17,908 bases of DNA from Treponema sp. (lineage in GTDB: Bacteria > Spirochaetota > Spirochaetia > Treponematales > Breznakiellaceae): positions 1 to 17,908 of the forward strand of contig JAISEB010000146.1 in assembly GCA_031264395.1 (NCBI GenBank). Reading direction: 5' to 3'. The notes under the pieces were generated by a model. It was given only the letters and a program-made list of their open reading frames with translations, had not been told where the DNA came from and ran no database searches. Shown piece after piece: positions 1 to 7,424 of the stretch. A program made the translations under genes and the position numbers. How positions within the stretch are numbered: the stretch's first letter is position 1; the number at the start of each line of letters is the position of its first letter.

Positions 1-732
1 ATCCCGGTGGATTCAGAACATTCGGCCATATTCAACCTTCTTCGGGGAAGGCGGGAAGACGCCGAAGAACTGATCCTCACCGCTTCGGGGGGGCCCTTCA
101 GGACATATACCAGGGAACAACTTGCCGCCGTTACCCCAAAAGAGGCCCTTGCCCACCCTACATGGAAGATGGGGCCCAAGATTACCGTGGACTCTGCGTC
201 GCTTGCCAACAAGGGCCTTGAGATAATGGAAGCGGCCATTCTTTTCGGCGTCAAACTCAGGGAATTGCGGGTGGTAATACACCCCCAAAGCATCGTTCAC
301 TCCATGGTGCGGATGACGGACGGGGCGGTATACGCCCAGCTGTCCCGGCCCGACATGCGCCTTCCCGTACAGGACGCCCTTTTCTGGCCGGAAACGCCGC
401 CTTCTTCCTTCGGCGCGCTGGATTTCAGGGGGCTCCGCCTTGACTTTCTGGAACCGGACGGGGAAAAATTCCCCATGCTTCCCCTGGCTTGTCAGGCTGT
501 CCGCCTTGGAGGGCTTTATCCCTGCGTGTATAACGGGGCCAACGAGGAGGCGGTGCGGGCCTTTCTTGAAGGAAGGGCGAAATTTCTTGATATACCGCGT
601 ATAGTTGACTATGTTTTAAGCGTGGCGTGGGAAGGCGGAGGCGCGGATCTTGACGCCGTTTTCGCGGCCGACAGGCGGGCGCGGGAGCTGGCCCGGAATT
701 TTGTTGACGGAAAACCGGGGGGAAGAACATGA
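1..732 (+). CDS. dxr: 1-deoxy-D-xylulose 5-phosphate reductoisomerase, C-terminal part (5' end outside window)
   Basis: Dxr (IspC) converts 1-deoxy-D-xylulose 5-phosphate to 2-C-methyl-D-erythritol 4-phosphate with NADPH, the first committed step of the MEP isoprenoid pathway in the cytoplasm. The frame is open from base 1, and the visible protein begins at IPVDSEHSAIF, the metal-binding Asp-Ser-Glu segment. It continues through TASGGPFR, HPTWKMGPK, the catalytic flexible region SVDSASLANKGLE (as VDSASLANKGLE here), HPQSIVHSM and the C-terminal helical domain with NGANEEAV. The substrate- and metal-binding residues known from E. coli Dxr (Asp and Glu of DSEH, Ser of SGG, His of HPTW, Asn-Lys and Glu of NKGLE) are all present. 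About 243 residues are visible of a family length near 400, so the N-terminal NADPH-binding domain lies upstream of the window. The stop overlaps the rseP start by 4 bp (ATGA), which suggests translational coupling. Identification is very secure. Confidence 0.96.
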   Translation: MPVDSEHSAIFNLLRGRREDAEELILTASGGPFRTYTREQLAAVTPKEALAHPTWKMGPKITVDSASLANKGLEIMEAAILFGVKLRELRVVIHPQSIVHSMVRMTDGAVYAQLSRPDMRLPVQDALFWPETPPSSFGALDFRGLRLDFLEPDGEKFPMLPLACQAVRLGGLYPCVYNGANEEAVRAFLEGRAKFLDIPRIVDYVLSVAWEGGGADLDAVFAADRRARELARNFVDGKPGGRT

Positions 733-2081
733 CCTTTCTTAAAATACTCTTGGGACTGGCCGGCCTTGGCGTGGTTGTCTTTATTCATGAACTGGGACAT
801 TTTCTTGCCGCCCGGCTTACCGGCATAGACGTGGAAGCCTTTTCCATAGGATGGGGGCGGCCTGTTCTCAGGAAAAAAATAGGCGCCGTGGAGTACCGTA
901 TCGGCATGTTCCCCCTTGGGGGGTACTGCAAGATGCGGGGTGAAAACGAATTCAAAGAGGCCTGGGAAAACCGCAAGGACAGCGTGGAGCCTGTAAAGGG
1001 AACCTTTTTCGGCGCCAGTCCCGCCCGGCGCATCCTCGTGTCGTTTGCCGGCCCCTTCTTCAACCTGATCTTCGCGGTGCTCGTCCTTTCGGCCATCTGG
1101 GGCGCGGGCGTCGATGTAAGCACCCTTGAAAACCGCGTCGTCCTTGCCTCCGAAATGGGCGGGCAGCCCGCCCCGGCCGACGAGGGGGGGCTTAAAACAG
1201 GCGACCGCATTCTTGAAATCAACGGAAAGAAAATTTCCTATTACCACGACATACAGGAACAAATAGCGGTAAACCCCGAAAAAAAACTTCCCGTTACCGT
1301 GGAAAGGGACGGGAAAACCCTTTCCCTTGAACTGCGGCCCGCCCTTGATAAAAGCACCGGGGCGGGAAGGATAGGCGTCTATTCGTGGACCGCCCCCGTA
1401 CTGGGGGAAACCGTTCCGGGCGGCCCCGCCGCGCAGGCGGGCATGGAAAAGGGCGACCGTATACTGCGGGTAAACGGGCATGAACTTTCGTACAGCGTGG
1501 GGCTTCTTCCGCTTCTTGCCGAAAAACCCGCCGTTCTTGACGTCGATTACGAGCGGGACGGCGCCGAACGGAAGGCGCTTCTTGCCCCGCTTTACGACGG
1601 GGGCGAGGCGGACCTTGGCATGGGCTGGGCCATGGTTCACTACCGGACCCCTTCCCTTTCGCCTCCGGCGGCTCTCGCGAAAGGGGCCTCCGAATCATGG
1701 AAGACCCTCGTCGTTTCCCTTAAAAGCCTCTCGCTCCTGTTCCGGGGCATAGATCTTACCCAGGCGGTCTCGGGCCCCATGCGCATAACCTACATGGCCG
1801 GAGACATAGCCGCCGAGGGTTTCGGCCGCGGTTTTGCCGCCGGCATCAGATCCATGGCGAATTTCCTTTCCCTCATTTCCATAGCCCTCTGCATCATGAA
1901 CCTGCTTCCCCTGCCCGTCCTTGACGGGGGCATGATAGTTCTTTTCATTGTCGAGGCGATACGGAGGAGGCCCCTGCATCCCCGCGCCGTTTCCGTCTTT
2001 CAAACCGTGGGGGTGCTCATTATCTCCGGCCTCATGATCTTCGCCGTATTCGGAGATATCCTCTTCCTGTTTCGCCGTTAG
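729..2081 (+). CDS. rseP: Site-2 family intramembrane zinc metalloprotease RseP
   Basis: This is an S2P/M50 protease of the inner membrane that cleaves transmembrane segments. In E. coli it cleaves anti-sigma factor RseA and remnant signal peptides. The 450-residue protein matches the RseP length. The zinc motif HELGH is at residues 20-24 in the first membrane helix. A second hydrophobic segment lies at about 103-125. Two PDZ-like domains follow, with cores GLKTGDRILEING near 154-166 and GMEKGDRILRVNG near 238-250. The third zinc-ligand motif NLLPLPVLDGG is at about 391-401, and a last helix sits near 427-446. ATG at 729 overlaps the dxr stop. The dxr-rseP order is common in bacteria, often with cdsA upstream, which would be outside this window. 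All catalytic residues are present, so it should be active. Its substrate here is unknown; no anti-sigma factor is visible nearby. Confidence 0.95.
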   Translation: MTFLKILLGLAGLGVVVFIHELGHFLAARLTGIDVEAFSIGWGRPVLRKKIGAVEYRIGMFPLGGYCKMRGENEFKEAWENRKDSVEPVKGTFFGASPARRILVSFAGPFFNLIFAVLVLSAIWGAGVDVSTLENRVVLASEMGGQPAPADEGGLKTGDRILEINGKKISYYHDIQEQIAVNPEKKLPVTVERDGKTLSLELRPALDKSTGAGRIGVYSWTAPVLGETVPGGPAAQAGMEKGDRILRVNGHELSYSVGLLPLLAEKPAVLDVDYERDGAERKALLAPLYDGGEADLGMGWAMVHYRTPSLSPPAALAKGASESWKTLVVSLKSLSLLFRGIDLTQAVSGPMRITYMAGDIAAEGFGRGFAAGIRSMANFLSLISIALCIMNLLPLPVLDGGMIVLFIVEAIRRRPLHPRAVSVFQTVGVLIISGLMIFAVFGDILFLFRR

Positions 2082-2090
2082 GAGGTCCCG

Positions 2091-2762
2091 TTGAAACGGA
2101 AAATTCCCTGCTTCTGCGAAAACGCCTTTTCGGTAGACGTTCCCGACGAAATCGACCTTGACAAGAGGCCCGAATATATAGCCGAAATCATGGACGGGAC
2201 CTTCATGAATTTTATCTGTCCCAGCTGCGGCAAGAAGCACAAGCCCGAATTCCCTATTACGGTAAACTGGCCGCGCCGCATGCTGCGCATAGAGGCGCTT
2301 CCCGAACTGGAACGGGGGGAGTTTTACCGCCGGAAAAAAAAGGCGAAGAAGGGTGACACGAAAAACGGGGAAACGCCGCCCCTTGAAACCGTCATCGGGT
2401 ATCCGGAGCTGGCCGACAGGATAGCGGTGATACGGGACGGGCTTGAACCCGCCGCGGTGGAAGCCCTGAAATACTACCTTCTCCTCAAGGCCGAAGAAAA
2501 CCTCGACGACGACCAGAAGGAGCCGGGCGTCTGGTATCAGGGAAAAACCGGGGAAGAGGGAGCTTCAGGGGAAGGCTTTCTGGAATTCCACATACACGGG
2601 TTACGGGAAGAAGAAGTCGCCGTCACAAGAATCCCCATGGCCATATACAAAAAAACCCTGGACGATTACAAAAAACGCCCGAAGGGTGAAATGTTCGCCA
2701 TGCTCAGAAGCGGCGCCTATCTTTCGGTTCAGAACGCGCTCCGCCCGGATATTCTAAAATAG
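2091..2762 (+). CDS. CpXC-domain putative zinc-binding protein
   Basis: A 223-residue soluble protein with no signal peptide or membrane helix. Two cysteine pairs near the N-terminus, C7-F-C9 and C43-P-S-C46 (CPSCGKKH), fit the CpXC family, whose members have a CxC and a CPxC knuckle expected to bind zinc. The remaining about 150 residues are charged and helical, with a Lys-rich linker near residues 80-90. The function of the family is not established. The start is TTG at 2091, supported by a strong ribosome binding site GGAGG at 2081-2085 that overlaps the rseP stop. The gene lies 9 bp downstream of rseP and 9 bp upstream of the propeller gene, so it is probably cotranscribed with both. From memory, treponemes have a similar protein next to rseP. 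The family call is fairly secure; the role is not known. Confidence 0.7.
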   Translation: MKRKIPCFCENAFSVDVPDEIDLDKRPEYIAEIMDGTFMNFICPSCGKKHKPEFPITVNWPRRMLRIEALPELERGEFYRRKKKAKKGDTKNGETPPLETVIGYPELADRIAVIRDGLEPAAVEALKYYLLLKAEENLDDDQKEPGVWYQGKTGEEGASGEGFLEFHIHGLREEEVAVTRIPMAIYKKTLDDYKKRPKGEMFAMLRSGAYLSVQNALRPDILK

Positions 2763-2771
2763 CGTACGGAA

Positions 2772-4808
2772 ATGAACGGGCGTGAAAAGACTGCGGAAAA
2801 GATGAAGGCGGCGGGGATCTTCCGCCTTCCGCGAATTGCGTATCTCGCGCTGATTCCGGCGCTATTCCTGTCCGGAGAGGCGGCCTTTGGCCTTGCAGGG
2901 GAAATGCCCGGGCCCCACCGGGGCGCGGTTACCGCCCTTGCCGGAGACGGAGATCTGATCATCAGCGCCGGGGAAGACGGCTTCCTTGAACTGTGGAATA
3001 TACGGGACGGCGGGGCGGAAGAGCGTTTTCAAATCGGCTTTATTCCCGTTACGGCGATGGCAAAGCAGCCGGGGAAAACCCGCGTCTGCGTTCTGGAAAG
3101 CGACGGTTTTACCCTGTACCGTATCAGCGTCTGGGATTACCGGGAGAAGATCCGTCTCTTTTTCCTTGATTTCGGGGACCCGGTAAGCTGTCTGGGCTAT
3201 TCGGCCGGGGGGCGTTTCATCATCATCGCGCACTCAGGCCGCGCCGGCCTTCTCCTTGCCGATTCCGAAACGGGGGAAAGCGTTCCCCTGTCCGGCATTG
3301 ACGGCACGCCGGTTTTTGCCGCGACCGGGCCTTCGGAGCGTTCCATGGTGACCTACTTTGGAAACGGCCGGCTTTCCTACCGGGATCTCAGGACGGGAGA
3401 CGAAAGGGAGGCCCTTGCCGCCCCGCCCCGCCTTTCGCCGCTTGTCATTTTCGGCGGCAACCGTTTTCTCGCGGGTCTTGACGGGGAGAGCCTTGTGATC
3501 CTCGACGCGGTTAACGCGGAGATCCTCGAGAAGAGGGAGGCAAAGGGCGCCTTTCTTTCGGCCTGGCCGGGGGGAGAACAGGTGCACTCCCTTGCGCCTG
3601 TTCCACAGGGGGGAAACGGGGAGGAACGGATCTACGAACTGTCCGGCTGGAAGGCAAACGGAACGGGCCGGAAGGGGGGAACCCCCATTCCCCGCAGGCG
3701 AGTCGGCCTTGCGGGTGAAAGCGTCACGTCCTTTCTTTCCACGGAGGAAGGGATCTTCTTCGGAACGGACGGGGGAAAGACAGGTGTCATCGGCGAAAAC
3801 GGCCGGGCGCGCATCTTTGCATCAGGCGAGAGGAAGAGGATAATCGAGGCCGAGGTTTCGGGGGAAACCCTTGCCGTAATCACCGAAGACGGCTGCCTGG
3901 GGTTTCTTCCTTCCGATTTTTCCCGCTTCGGCGGCTCTCCCGGCGTATCTTTTTCCCCCTCCTTCAGGCCCTGTCCCGGATACACAAGGCTCTCCGGCGG
4001 CGGCGGGGAATTTGTACTCTGGCAGACGGCGGCAAGAACGCCGCCGCCGGTTCTTGTGCGGGAAGGTTTCCCGGACCGGGCGATTGAAGAGGCGGACTTC
4101 CGCTTTCCCCTGCGCTCGGTGTCGGCGCTCGATGAAAAGCTGCTCTTTCTTGACGCCGCGGGAAATACCGCGGTTATAGACGCGCGCACGGGGAAGCGGA
4201 TCTTTTCTTTTTCCGCCGCGGGGGCCATTGACGCCGCCTTCGCGGACGGGGAAAACATCATACTGGGCAGAAGCGCGGTTTCGGGAAACGGCGCCTTTCT
4301 TGCCGTGAACATCGTAAACGGGGAAACGGTTCCCCTGTACCTTTCCGCGCGGACGGGGGTGCGGGTGTACCGGGGTTCCGGCGGCGCCGTATACGGCGCG
4401 GTCATTGAAGAAAACCCCCGAAAAACCGTTATCGTCAGTCTTGAAGCCCGCGCGCAGGGAAAACAGGAGAGGCTCTTTGAATACGACGGCGAGGACACCC
4501 TCTTTGCCCTCGCGGAATCAGGCGGGGAGCCGGCCCTGAACCCCGGCGGAGGGGAAGCGTTTCTGCCGGGAAAGGAAGGGCCCCTCTTCCTCGAGCGGGG
4601 ACAGGGCCTTCCCGTAAAACTCCTTGACGGGGGATCTTTTTTTATCACGCTGGACGGAGAGGGAGGCCTCTCATGGCAGGACAATGTAACAGGAAGGCTT
4701 CTCGCGCTGTTCAGCCTCACGGACGGCGGATGGACGCTTGCGGAAGCGGAGGGGGCATCGCGCGGAAAGATCAGTCGTGACTCGGATTCTTTCGAACCTT
4801 CTCAATAG
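2772..4808 (+). CDS. Exported WD40-type beta-propeller protein of unknown function
   Basis: A 678-residue protein with a basic N-terminus, then a hydrophobic stretch (IAYLALIPALFLSG, about residues 22-35) and small residues suited to signal peptidase I, so it is probably periplasmic. The first repeat is a clear WD40 blade: HRGAVTALAGDGDLIISAG leading to LELW at about 49-75. Later blades are degenerate (for example ISVWDY, and repeated strand-turn patterns ending in a D-G pair), so it could also be called a quinoprotein-like propeller. The C-terminus ends with a GGWTLAEAEG element, reminiscent of terminal segments of other spirochaete WD40 proteins. No catalytic residues can be assigned; such propellers usually act as scaffolds. 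ATG 2772 is used here, but ATG 2802 would give a shorter, more typical signal peptide; neither has a strong ribosome binding site. The 3' end overlaps the convergent comFB-like gene by 38 bp. Confidence 0.65.
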   Translation: MNGREKTAEKMKAAGIFRLPRIAYLALIPALFLSGEAAFGLAGEMPGPHRGAVTALAGDGDLIISAGEDGFLELWNIRDGGAEERFQIGFIPVTAMAKQPGKTRVCVLESDGFTLYRISVWDYREKIRLFFLDFGDPVSCLGYSAGGRFIIIAHSGRAGLLLADSETGESVPLSGIDGTPVFAATGPSERSMVTYFGNGRLSYRDLRTGDEREALAAPPRLSPLVIFGGNRFLAGLDGESLVILDAVNAEILEKREAKGAFLSAWPGGEQVHSLAPVPQGGNGEERIYELSGWKANGTGRKGGTPIPRRRVGLAGESVTSFLSTEEGIFFGTDGGKTGVIGENGRARIFASGERKRIIEAEVSGETLAVITEDGCLGFLPSDFSRFGGSPGVSFSPSFRPCPGYTRLSGGGGEFVLWQTAARTPPPVLVREGFPDRAIEEADFRFPLRSVSALDEKLLFLDAAGNTAVIDARTGKRIFSFSAAGAIDAAFADGENIILGRSAVSGNGAFLAVNIVNGETVPLYLSARTGVRVYRGSGGAVYGAVIEENPRKTVIVSLEARAQGKQERLFEYDGEDTLFALAESGGEPALNPGGGEAFLPGKEGPLFLERGQGLPVKLLDGGSFFITLDGEGGLSWQDNVTGRLLALFSLTDGGWTLAEAEGASRGKISRDSDSFEPSQ

Positions 4809-5067
4809 CGGAGGACACCGCCTTGCGCACGCTTTCGGCGTAAGAAGCCTCGTTCATCGCGTGGGCCGCGTAGAGGCTTCCCAAAAGCGAAAAACGGTAG
4901 AGCGGTTTTACCGTGTTAAGGGCAACCGCCGCCATGTCGGCCACGCAGTCGTTGCAGGTGCACAGCTCTTCTCCGCAGCCTTCAAGCTGCCTTCCCAGTT
5001 CGTCAATGACCAGCTTTTCAGCCTCGTTTACAAGCAGTTCAAAATCATACGTGTCAATAAAGGCCAT
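4771..5067 (-). CDS. ComFB-family late competence protein homologue
   Basis: A 98-residue protein matching the ComFB family. It has the N-terminal pattern LVNEAEKLVIDEL (12-24), a cysteine cluster C31, C36-T-C38-N-D-C41 with the following VADMAAVALN, and a KPLYRFS segment (54-60). The cysteines probably bind one zinc, as in B. subtilis ComFB. The cellular role of ComFB is unclear. From memory, cyanobacterial members were recently described as cyclic-dinucleotide receptors, and I cannot tell whether that applies here. The start ATG at 5067 has GGGGAGG just upstream (AAAAGGGGAGGGCGGT). It follows dnaB with 66 bp between, and I see no clear terminator there, so it may be the last gene of the rpsF-dnaB operon. 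It runs 38 bp into the 3' end of the convergent propeller gene. Confidence 0.8.
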   Translation of the reverse strand: MAFIDTYDFELLVNEAEKLVIDELGRQLEGCGEELCTCNDCVADMAAVALNTVKPLYRFSLLGSLYAAHAMNEASYAESVRKAVSSAIEKVRKNPSHD

Positions 5068-5133
5068 ACCGCCCTCCCCTTTTACTGGAGTTGTTCAACA
5101 ATCCGGTTGCCGAACAGCTTCCGCTACAATTAA

Positions 5134-6486
5134 TTATACGGGATCGCGCTTCATCGTGGAAACAAATTTGGCGTATTTCGGCAGGAATTGAAGGCGTACG
5201 GGCCCCGTGGGGCCGTTCCGGTTTTTCGCCAGCGACAGTTCCGTTTCAATAACGTCAGGATGGCTGTTCACGGCGGCGTCCTTTCCCTTTTCCCGCTGGC
5301 GGCTCAGGAACATGACGATGTCGGCGTCCTGTTCGATGGCCCCCGAAGCGCGTATGGTCGCCAGATTGGGCTTGTCCTTTTCCGCTTCCCGCGTAAGCTG
5401 GGAAAGGGCCACAATGGGTATGTTGAGTTCCCTGGCAAGGCTTTTAAGCGAACGGGAAACCTCGGCGATCTGCTCGTGGGGCTGGAGGCGAAAATCTTCC
5501 AGAGTAATAAGGGTGATGTAATCAATGAAGATGATCCCGACGTTCTGGTTTGCCCGGAGGCGGCGCGCCTGCGATCTAAGATCCAGAAGCCGCATGTTGG
5601 GCTGATCCACAAAATACAGGGGAGCGTCGTACAGTTTGGACATGGCGCCGTGGACGACGTTCATCTGCTCGTTGCTAAGGTACCCGGTCCGCAGGGAGTT
5701 GGACTCTATCTGGGCCTCGCTTGAAATGAGCCGCATCATGAGGGACACGTCCGACATTTCCAGCGTAAAAAAGGCGGTGGGGATTTTCTTCCCCGCGGCG
5801 GCGTGGGCCGCCATGTTAAGGGCTATGGCCGTTTTTCCTATTGAGGGCCGCGCCCCTATGATGATAAATTCCGAAGGTTTGAAGCCGTTGGTCATGGAGT
5901 CAAGATCGGTAAAACCGCTCGGTACTCCGGTAAAGGCCTTTTTGTCCCGCCTGAGCTTGTCAATGAGTTTCGTGGTTTCGGCCACCACTTCCCTCGCGGA
6001 GCTGAATTTGAAAAGCTGCCTGCTGTCGGAAAGTTCGAATATCTTCTGCTGTACCTCTTCCAGAACGCGATAGGCTTCAAGCGACTCGTCAAAGACACGG
6101 GCGCCTATTTCGGAAGAAACGCGGAGCAGGGACCGCCTCAGCGAACAGTCTTGAACGATTTTGACGTAATATTCGATGTTGGCGCTGGTGGGGACCACCG
6201 TGGTAAGGGACGCCACGTAATCCTCGCCGCCCGATTCGTCAAGTTTTCCCGCCTGCCGCAGTTCCCGCGACACGGTAAGTATGTCGGGCTTTACATTCCC
6301 GCTGTCCCTGAGTTTCAGTATCGCGTCGTATATTCCGCCGTGGGCGGGCGAATAAAAATCTCCCGCCCTGAGGCTCAGACCCTGCGAGGCGGCGTCTATG
6401 GCTTCCGTGTCAAAGAGCATGGCCCCAAGCGCGGCCCGTTCCGCCTCGTTGTCGTGAGGCGGAGTCCTGTTAAGTCCCCCGGCCAT
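5134..6486 (-). CDS. dnaB: Replicative DNA helicase DnaB
   Basis: DnaB is the hexameric 5'-3' helicase that unwinds DNA at the replication fork and recruits primase. The 450-residue protein is full length. The N-terminal helical domain begins at about residue 9 (PPHDNEAERAALGAML). The RecA-like domain has Walker A GARPSIGKT at 211-219, the H2 segment FFTLEMS near 239-245, Walker B IIFIDYITL at about 318-326, and the H4 region with LSQLTR and SGAIEQDADIVMFL at about 361-394. No intein or insertion is seen. ATG 6486 is 8 bp after the rplI stop, preceded by AAGGA. The usual RESG of the H4 loop reads RASG, a small deviation. The gene follows rplI as in Firmicutes and treponemes, tying helicase expression to ribosomal proteins. 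Confidence 0.97.
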   Translation of the reverse strand: MAGGLNRTPPHDNEAERAALGAMLFDTEAIDAASQGLSLRAGDFYSPAHGGIYDAILKLRDSGNVKPDILTVSRELRQAGKLDESGGEDYVASLTTVVPTSANIEYYVKIVQDCSLRRSLLRVSSEIGARVFDESLEAYRVLEEVQQKIFELSDSRQLFKFSSAREVVAETTKLIDKLRRDKKAFTGVPSGFTDLDSMTNGFKPSEFIIIGARPSIGKTAIALNMAAHAAAGKKIPTAFFTLEMSDVSLMMRLISSEAQIESNSLRTGYLSNEQMNVVHGAMSKLYDAPLYFVDQPNMRLLDLRSQARRLRANQNVGIIFIDYITLITLEDFRLQPHEQIAEVSRSLKSLARELNIPIVALSQLTREAEKDKPNLATIRASGAIEQDADIVMFLSRQREKGKDAAVNSHPDVIETELSLAKNRNGPTGPVRLQFLPKYAKFVSTMKRDPV

Positions 6487-6494
6487 GTTCCTTC

Positions 6495-7325
6495 TTACGC
6501 CCCGGCGTCCGCCGATTCTTCCGCTTTATCCCCGGCCGCCTCTTCGGCGGGCGCGGTTCCCGGGACGGCCGCTTCCTCCGCGGCCCCTTCGCCTCCGGCC
6601 GTTTCAACTCCGGCAGATGCAGCCGTTTCGCCGGCAGCCCCGGCGGTTTCACCCCCGGCGGCTTCGGCCGCGTCCTCCGCGGCCGTTTCGCCGGCGGCTT
6701 CGGCCGTTTCGCCGGTGATCCCGGCCTGGGTATCTTCGGCAGACGGCGCTCCTGCGGCTTCACCCCCAGCCGTGTCAACTCCGGCGGCTTTGTCCCCTGA
6801 CCCGCCCGGCGCAGGCGCTCCGGCGGCATGCCTGGCGGAACGCCTTCCCCTTGCGGGGGACTCGGTTTCGGTCTTGACCGGCTGCCCCTGCACAACAACG
6901 GCAATTTCGGCGGCGGCGCTTTCGTAGAGCTTCACCGTTACCTTGTACCTGCCCACGCTCTTAAAGCCGTTTCCGGCAAGTTCTATACGCTTCCTTTCTA
7001 TCTGGAAGCCCTGTTTGGCAAGTTCGTCGGCTATGGTCTGGCTGGTTACGGCGCCGTAGAGTCTTCCGTTGGCCCCCGCGGGCATGGTAATGACAAGCTC
7101 AAGGCTCCCCAGCTTTTCCCCGAGCCCCGCGGCGTCTTTCCGTTTCTCGGCCTTTCGCGCTTCTATTTCCCCCTTTCGGGATTCAAAGAGCTTTATGACC
7201 CCTTCCGTGTACGGAAGGGCAATTCCGCGCGGAAAAAGATAGTTCCTGGCATAGCCCCGCGCCACATCCTTTACGTCTCCCTCTTCCCCGAGGGGCGAAA
7301 GATCCTTGTTCAAAATCACCTTCAT
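6495..7325 (-). CDS. rplI: Large-subunit ribosomal protein L9 with a long low-complexity C-terminal tail
   Basis: L9 binds 23S rRNA near the base of the L1 stalk and helps keep the reading frame. The N-terminal domain starts at MKVILNKDLSPLGEEGDVK and carries the family signature GYARNYLFPRGIA (24-36). A long helix follows at about 42-70, then the C-terminal domain at about 74-148 ending EIAVVVQGQ. ATG 7325 is chosen because it starts at the conserved MKVIL and has GGGAG about 7 bases upstream; the frame is open to 7397 but that extension has no family support. Total length is 276 residues against about 150 usual. Residues from about 150 on are Ala/Gly/Glu/Thr-rich with degenerate GETA units: a short Arg-rich patch (RGRRSAR, 159-165), then a strongly acidic tail. 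It ends 8 bp before dnaB. Confidence 0.95.
   Translation of the reverse strand: MKVILNKDLSPLGEEGDVKDVARGYARNYLFPRGIALPYTEGVIKLFESRKGEIEARKAEKRKDAAGLGEKLGSLELVITMPAGANGRLYGAVTSQTIADELAKQGFQIERKRIELAGNGFKSVGRYKVTVKLYESAAAEIAVVVQGQPVKTETESPARGRRSARHAAGAPAPGGSGDKAAGVDTAGGEAAGAPSAEDTQAGITGETAEAAGETAAEDAAEAAGGETAGAAGETAASAGVETAGGEGAAEEAAVPGTAPAEEAAGDKAEESADAGA
6622..6715 (+). repeat. Short direct repeats inside the L9 tail
   Basis: The 13-base string GCCGTTTCGCCGG occurs exactly at 6622-6634, 6682-6694 and 6703-6715. On the coding (minus) strand these encode GETA-like units in the C-terminal tail of L9. Surrounding bases are similar but diverged. This looks like slippage-driven growth of a low-complexity coding tail rather than a mobile or CRISPR repeat. 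Confidence 0.8.
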
Positions 7326-7340
7326 AACCAAGCTCCCTTG

Positions 7341-7416
7341 GCCGGAACGGCCGGTTCCGGCGCAGAATAGGGTCTCAACAAAAGACCCCGCGGACACAAA
7401 AGCCGGGCCGTGTCCG
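7341..7416 (-). promoter_or_regulatory. Three consecutive hairpins in the rplI leader
   Basis: The 99-bp gap between the DUF2232-like gene and rplI holds three perfect inverted repeats. In transcript order they are: 7416-7391 (7-bp stem CGGACAC/GTGTCCG, 12-base loop); 7388-7370 (6-bp stem GGGTCT/AGACCC, 7-base loop); and 7361-7341 (8-bp stem GCCGGAAC/GTTCCGGC, 5-base loop). The last stem ends 15 bases before the rplI ATG, next to its GGGAG ribosome binding site. None is followed by a clear T-run, so a simple terminator is not obvious. They may stabilise or separate the downstream rplI-dnaB message, or form an L9 control element; this is inference. Confidence 0.5.
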
Positions 7417-7424
7417 GGCCCGCC

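Noticed and set aside
609..1640. A 343-codon minus-strand open frame opposite rseP
   Set aside because: RseP is unambiguous on the plus strand; the antisense product is low in hydrophobic core pattern and rich in Gly, Lys and Pro, typical of a shadow frame.
3632..4720. A 362-codon minus-strand open frame opposite the WD40 gene
   Set aside because: Its product is Ser/Pro/Arg-rich without domain pattern, while the plus frame has a signal peptide and WD40 blade.
6622..6715. Possible CRISPR-like or mobile direct repeats
   Set aside because: Only 13 bases long, irregular spacing (60 and 21 bases), and they lie within the coding tail of L9 in frame.
7326..7397. N-terminal extension of L9 starting at 7397
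   Set aside because: L9 proteins begin at MKVIL, which starts at 7325 behind a good GGGAG site; the upstream codons overlap the hairpin leader and have no family similarity.
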